This document shows positions 20,975-22,500 of a stretch of 22,500 nt of DNA, piece by piece. The position numbers and the translations under genes are program-made. Below the pieces are notes generated by a model. It had not been told where the DNA came from. It saw only the letters and a program-made list of their open reading frames with translations, and did no database searches. This stretch comes from Bigelowiella natans CCMP2755 (Eukaryota > Cercozoa > Chlorarachniophyceae). Where the stretch lies: the NCBI GenBank assembly GCA_000320545.1, contig ADNK01001162.1, forward strand, positions 70,001 to 92,500. Reading direction: 5' to 3'. Numbering within the stretch: the first letter of the stretch is position 1; every line of letters begins with the position of its first letter.

Positions 20975-22123
20975 AATCAGTAACATCAGCATCATTATAA
21001 AAGCTACGAAGGAGAAGAAGAACAAGAGCGAGGAGTCAATAATGTAGGAAGTGGCAGGTGCCAGCAACAGAGCTATATTTGTACTTGCTTACGGTATTGC
21101 TGGTACTACAACTAACTACTACTACTACTGCTACTACTTATACTACTGCTACTACTACTTTCGCGATGACTTCAACAACAACAAGAAGAAGAAGAAGAAG
21201 AAGAAATTCTCTATTAATGATGAGTATTACTTTCCATTCTGGTTCTATAATGATAGTTGAGTTAGGTTCGGTTATAATAGCAGGTCCTGTGTTGTAGAAG
21301 GGATGATGATGGTGATGATGATGATGACGACGATGAGGAGGAGGAGGAGGAGAAGGAGGAGGAGGAGGAGACGGCTTAAGAACATAGAAGGATATAAACA
21401 TGAGTAGTAAGAACTAACAGGATGACCAAAAACACGTACAGCAATTGACACCTCCTCCTCACCACCATTACTGCAACTACTACTACTACTACTTCCGTAT
21501 TTACTCTCCTTTGAGGTAGTTGTTGTTGTAGTAGTAGTAGTAGTAGCAGCAGCAGTAGCATGGAAATAGTAAGAAGCACGTCACAGACAAATATTCTCCT
21601 TGCTGTTTTATTCTCTTCCTCTTCTTCCTCTTTCCTCTTCTTTATCATGATCATGATCATTACTCACAGCTCACCTAGCACTTCGTCTCCAGTCTTTAGG
21701 CTAGAAATAGAGAAAATACTCACAGAATTGCACATTTTCCCCTCCATATAAGCTTGGATCTTGAATGAAGTCAGTACAATTGCACAATGATTAATAATAT
21801 GATTAACACCATTTTTGCTTAGATAGTTAGTGGGGTAGAGAACGTCGTGTTGCTTTTTTGCTGCAGTCACAACAGTCATGGGAAAACATGAAGTAGACGA
21901 ATCGAGTGCTTAAAGAGAGCTATAGTAGTATCTTTGTTTGGGTATGACATTTAAGAATAGTAACCAAAATAATAACAGCAAAAGTGATGGTGATGACGTT
22001 TTCATGTGTTTTGTAGATTACTTCTCTATCTGGGACAGGTTGATCAACTTTCTTCCCCACGTTGTTGTTGTTTATGTTGTCCTTGTTGCTTGTGGGGACA
22101 TTTTCTGATGCGGCTACAGCCTA

Positions 22124-22154
<31 letters not shown>

Positions 22155-22468
22155 CTGTTATAAACTTACTAGTACTCCTACTACTTCCCACTAAAAGATG
22201 CTGCTGCTGATGCTGCTGCGGCTGCTGGCAGATTAACCAGTAGGAGAAACAAATACGGTGGTGGTTTGAAATATTTTATTCATTCCATTCATGATTGATT
22301 GAAAGTATTATCATTATTATTATTATTATTAGAAGATGTCTATGATTGGATGGGTGGTATAAATTATGTCATCATCATCATCATCATCATCATTAAAAGC
22401 AATATGCTATTACTTCTACGACAACAGCCTCGACGACAAGAGGCTTTCCCTCTGCAACGAATCCATAC
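13317..22468 (-). CDS. OPLAH: 5-oxoprolinase (ATP-hydrolysing), 5' part beyond window
   Basis: Hydrolyses 5-oxo-L-proline to L-glutamate with ATP, closing the gamma-glutamyl (glutathione) cycle; the eukaryotic enzyme is cytosolic and fuses HyuA and HyuB halves. At least 35 exons are visible, all with GT...AG borders and matching phase, giving 654 residues to TAA at 13319-13317. The first exon seen starts at 22468; the HyuA ATPase core lies off the right edge. Numbering from the first visible residue: end of HyuA with [11 protein letters not shown] (91-101); HyuB begins about CDPIMLEIFNN and shows [121 protein letters not shown] and terminal [11 protein letters not shown]. No frame break or missing block was found. 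Exons average about 56 bases. The tail after GGGGYG is shorter than in the human enzyme. Confidence 0.96.
13880..13924. repeat. OPLAH: (AAC)n microsatellite at OPLAH acceptor
   Basis: On the coding strand this is a GTT-rich repeat running straight into the TAG acceptor of the exon beginning at 13876, so the repeat acts as the T-rich tract. Confidence 0.9.
14475..14519. repeat. OPLAH: (CTA)n microsatellite forming OPLAH donor
   Basis: On the coding strand the intron starts GTAGTAATAGTAG and continues as the repeat. The donor GT at 14519-14518 is the first unit of the microsatellite. Confidence 0.9.
15312..15350. repeat. OPLAH: (ACT)n microsatellite forming OPLAH donor
   Basis: Reads GTAGTAGTAGCAGTAG from the exon border at 15351 on the coding strand. 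Confidence 0.9.
15687..15722. repeat. OPLAH: (AGG)n microsatellite in OPLAH intron
   Basis: Twelve AGG units in the intron 15623-15740; the coding strand carries a pyrimidine-pure CCT run. Confidence 0.9.
15865..15897. repeat. OPLAH: (TAG)n microsatellite in OPLAH intron
   Basis: Eleven tandem units inside intron 15798-16005, not touching either splice site. Confidence 0.9.
16407..16460. repeat. OPLAH: (TAG)n(AGG)n compound repeat beside OPLAH donor
   Basis: TAG units switch to AGG units about 20 bases from the donor at 16480. The same compound order recurs at 17597-17673, suggesting that one unit mutates into the other or that the block was copied. Confidence 0.85.
16549..16574. repeat. 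OPLAH: (TTA)n microsatellite near OPLAH acceptor
   Basis: The AAT-rich coding strand runs to within about ten bases of the AAG acceptor at 16538, replacing a normal pyrimidine tract. Confidence 0.85.
17597..17673. repeat. OPLAH: (TAG)n(AGG)n compound repeat beside OPLAH acceptor
   Basis: About fourteen TAG and twelve AGG units. The coding strand (CCT then CTA) leads into the acceptor of the exon beginning at 17578. Confidence 0.9.
17801..17836. repeat. OPLAH: (CA)n microsatellite downstream of OPLAH donor
   Basis: On the coding strand a (GT)n run starts about 25 bases inside the intron whose donor is at 17861, in a position where GU-rich intron elements can act as splicing enhancers (inference). 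Confidence 0.9.
18184..18219. repeat. OPLAH: (AT)18 microsatellite at OPLAH acceptor
   Basis: The pure AT run ends five bases before the AG at 18179-18178 of the exon beginning at 18177. There is no pyrimidine tract. Confidence 0.92.
18617..18689. repeat. OPLAH: (AAT)n-rich microsatellite in OPLAH intron
   Basis: Interrupted AAT units, pure from about 18656, in the intron 18538-18793. Confidence 0.85.
19389..19426. repeat. OPLAH: (TAG)n microsatellite forming OPLAH donor
   Basis: From the exon border at 19427 the coding strand reads GTACTACTACTAC, the repeat itself supplying the donor. Confidence 0.9.
19638..19664 (+). repeat. OPLAH: G-runs (7 and 13) beside OPLAH donor
   Basis: Seven G at 19644-19650 and thirteen G at 19652-19664, eight bases from the donor at 19672-19671. 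The pre-mRNA is C-rich here; the transcribed (plus) strand could form a G-quadruplex. Confidence 0.85.
19752..19879. repeat. OPLAH: (GAT)n and (CTT)n microsatellites in one OPLAH intron
   Basis: GAT units at 19752-19778 and CTT units at 19850-19879 both lie in intron 19713-19950. Confidence 0.9.
19997..20060. repeat. OPLAH: (AG)n microsatellite acting as OPLAH pyrimidine tract
   Basis: On the coding strand this (CT)n run leads into TTTCAG and the exon beginning at 19991, so it serves as an unusually long polypyrimidine tract. Confidence 0.9.
20590..20625. repeat. OPLAH: (GA)n microsatellite in OPLAH intron
   Basis: Eighteen units in intron 20519-20808; the coding strand carries (TC)n about 70 bases upstream of the next acceptor. 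Confidence 0.9.
20941..20971. repeat. OPLAH: (ATG)n microsatellite in OPLAH intron
   Basis: Ten units inside the 386-base intron 20845-21230. No exon was found in this intron. Confidence 0.9.
22124..22153. repeat. OPLAH: (ATG)n microsatellite near OPLAH acceptor
   Basis: Ten units ending ten bases from the acceptor TAG of the exon beginning at 22113. Further TTA (22312-22330) and ATC (22369-22393) runs occupy the next intron to the right. Confidence 0.9.
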
Positions 22469-22500
22469 CTGTGTTGTTAGGATGATCAATTTAACAGAAT

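Larger units (their letters stand above)
20459..22468 (-). other. OPLAH: OPLAH exons: end of HyuA half and linker
   Basis: Minus-strand exons: 22468-22414 ([13 protein letters not shown]), 22224-22185 (Gln/His-rich), 22113-22022 (Asn-rich linker ending VPDRE), 21759-21675 (YMEGKM...LKTGDEVL), 21286-21231 ([18 protein letters not shown]), 20844-20809 ([12 protein letters not shown]), 20518-20459 (ends TETCDPIM). The Gln- and Asn-rich exons replace a variable region of the family and are the least certain. Introns 21287-21674 and 20845-21230 are nearly 390 bases each and contain only microsatellites and short decoy frames. Confidence 0.85.

Noticed and set aside
21410-21480. Minus-strand [11 protein letters not shown] as an OPLAH exon
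   Set aside because: The phase does not fit; 21675 joins 21286 directly to give [16 protein letters not shown].
14820-22393. Tandem repeats considered as a CRISPR array or satellite
   Set aside because: They are simple 2-4 base microsatellites without spacers, in introns of a nuclear gene.

Overview
The window is nuclear DNA from an intron-rich eukaryote, most likely a protist or alga; I cannot name the lineage. The evidence is that every convincing protein here appears only after joining many short exons at GT...AG borders with matching phase. Introns are mostly about 70 to 430 nt, A+T-rich and packed with trinucleotide and dinucleotide microsatellites. No tRNA, rRNA, CRISPR array or transposon protein was seen.

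Layout: five genes alternate strictly in strand. (1) 1485-2876, minus, 4 exons: a beta-hydroxyacid dehydrogenase of the glyoxylate/succinic semialdehyde reductase and 3-hydroxyisobutyrate dehydrogenase family. (2) 3351-6902, plus, 12 exons: an mpaB/rubber-oxygenase-like (DUF2236) putative haem oxygenase with a low-complexity N-terminal extension. (3) 7743-10463, minus, 11 exons: a METTL21-type (Methyltransf_16) protein methyltransferase with an N-terminal membrane anchor or signal. (4) 11007-12435, plus, 4 or 5 exons: an unrecognised single-pass membrane protein. (5) 13317 to beyond the right edge, minus, at least 35 exons: ATP-dependent 5-oxoprolinase (OPLAH). The last part of its HyuA half and the whole HyuB half are visible, 654 residues.

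Genes 1/2 and 3/4 are divergent pairs with intergenic gaps of about 0.5 kb; the first gap holds a perfect 18-bp palindrome. Genes 2/3 and 4/5 converge. The convergent gap 12.4-13.3 kb and the region 0.56-1.3 kb downstream of gene 1 are G+C-richer 'islands' rich in TGCA, CATG and CACGTG words, nearly free of the microsatellites that fill the introns.

The genes do not form one pathway. The dehydrogenase handles small hydroxyacids and aldehydes, and 5-oxoprolinase returns glutamate in the gamma-glutamyl (glutathione) cycle. The oxygenase-like and methyltransferase proteins both look membrane-associated. The most unusual property is structural: in 5-oxoprolinase the mean exon is about 56 nt, and many splice donors and acceptors are built from the end of a microsatellite, so the repeat itself supplies the GTA, the TAG or the pyrimidine tract. 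All splice models were derived by eye from reading frame, phase and remembered family conservation; none was tested against transcripts.
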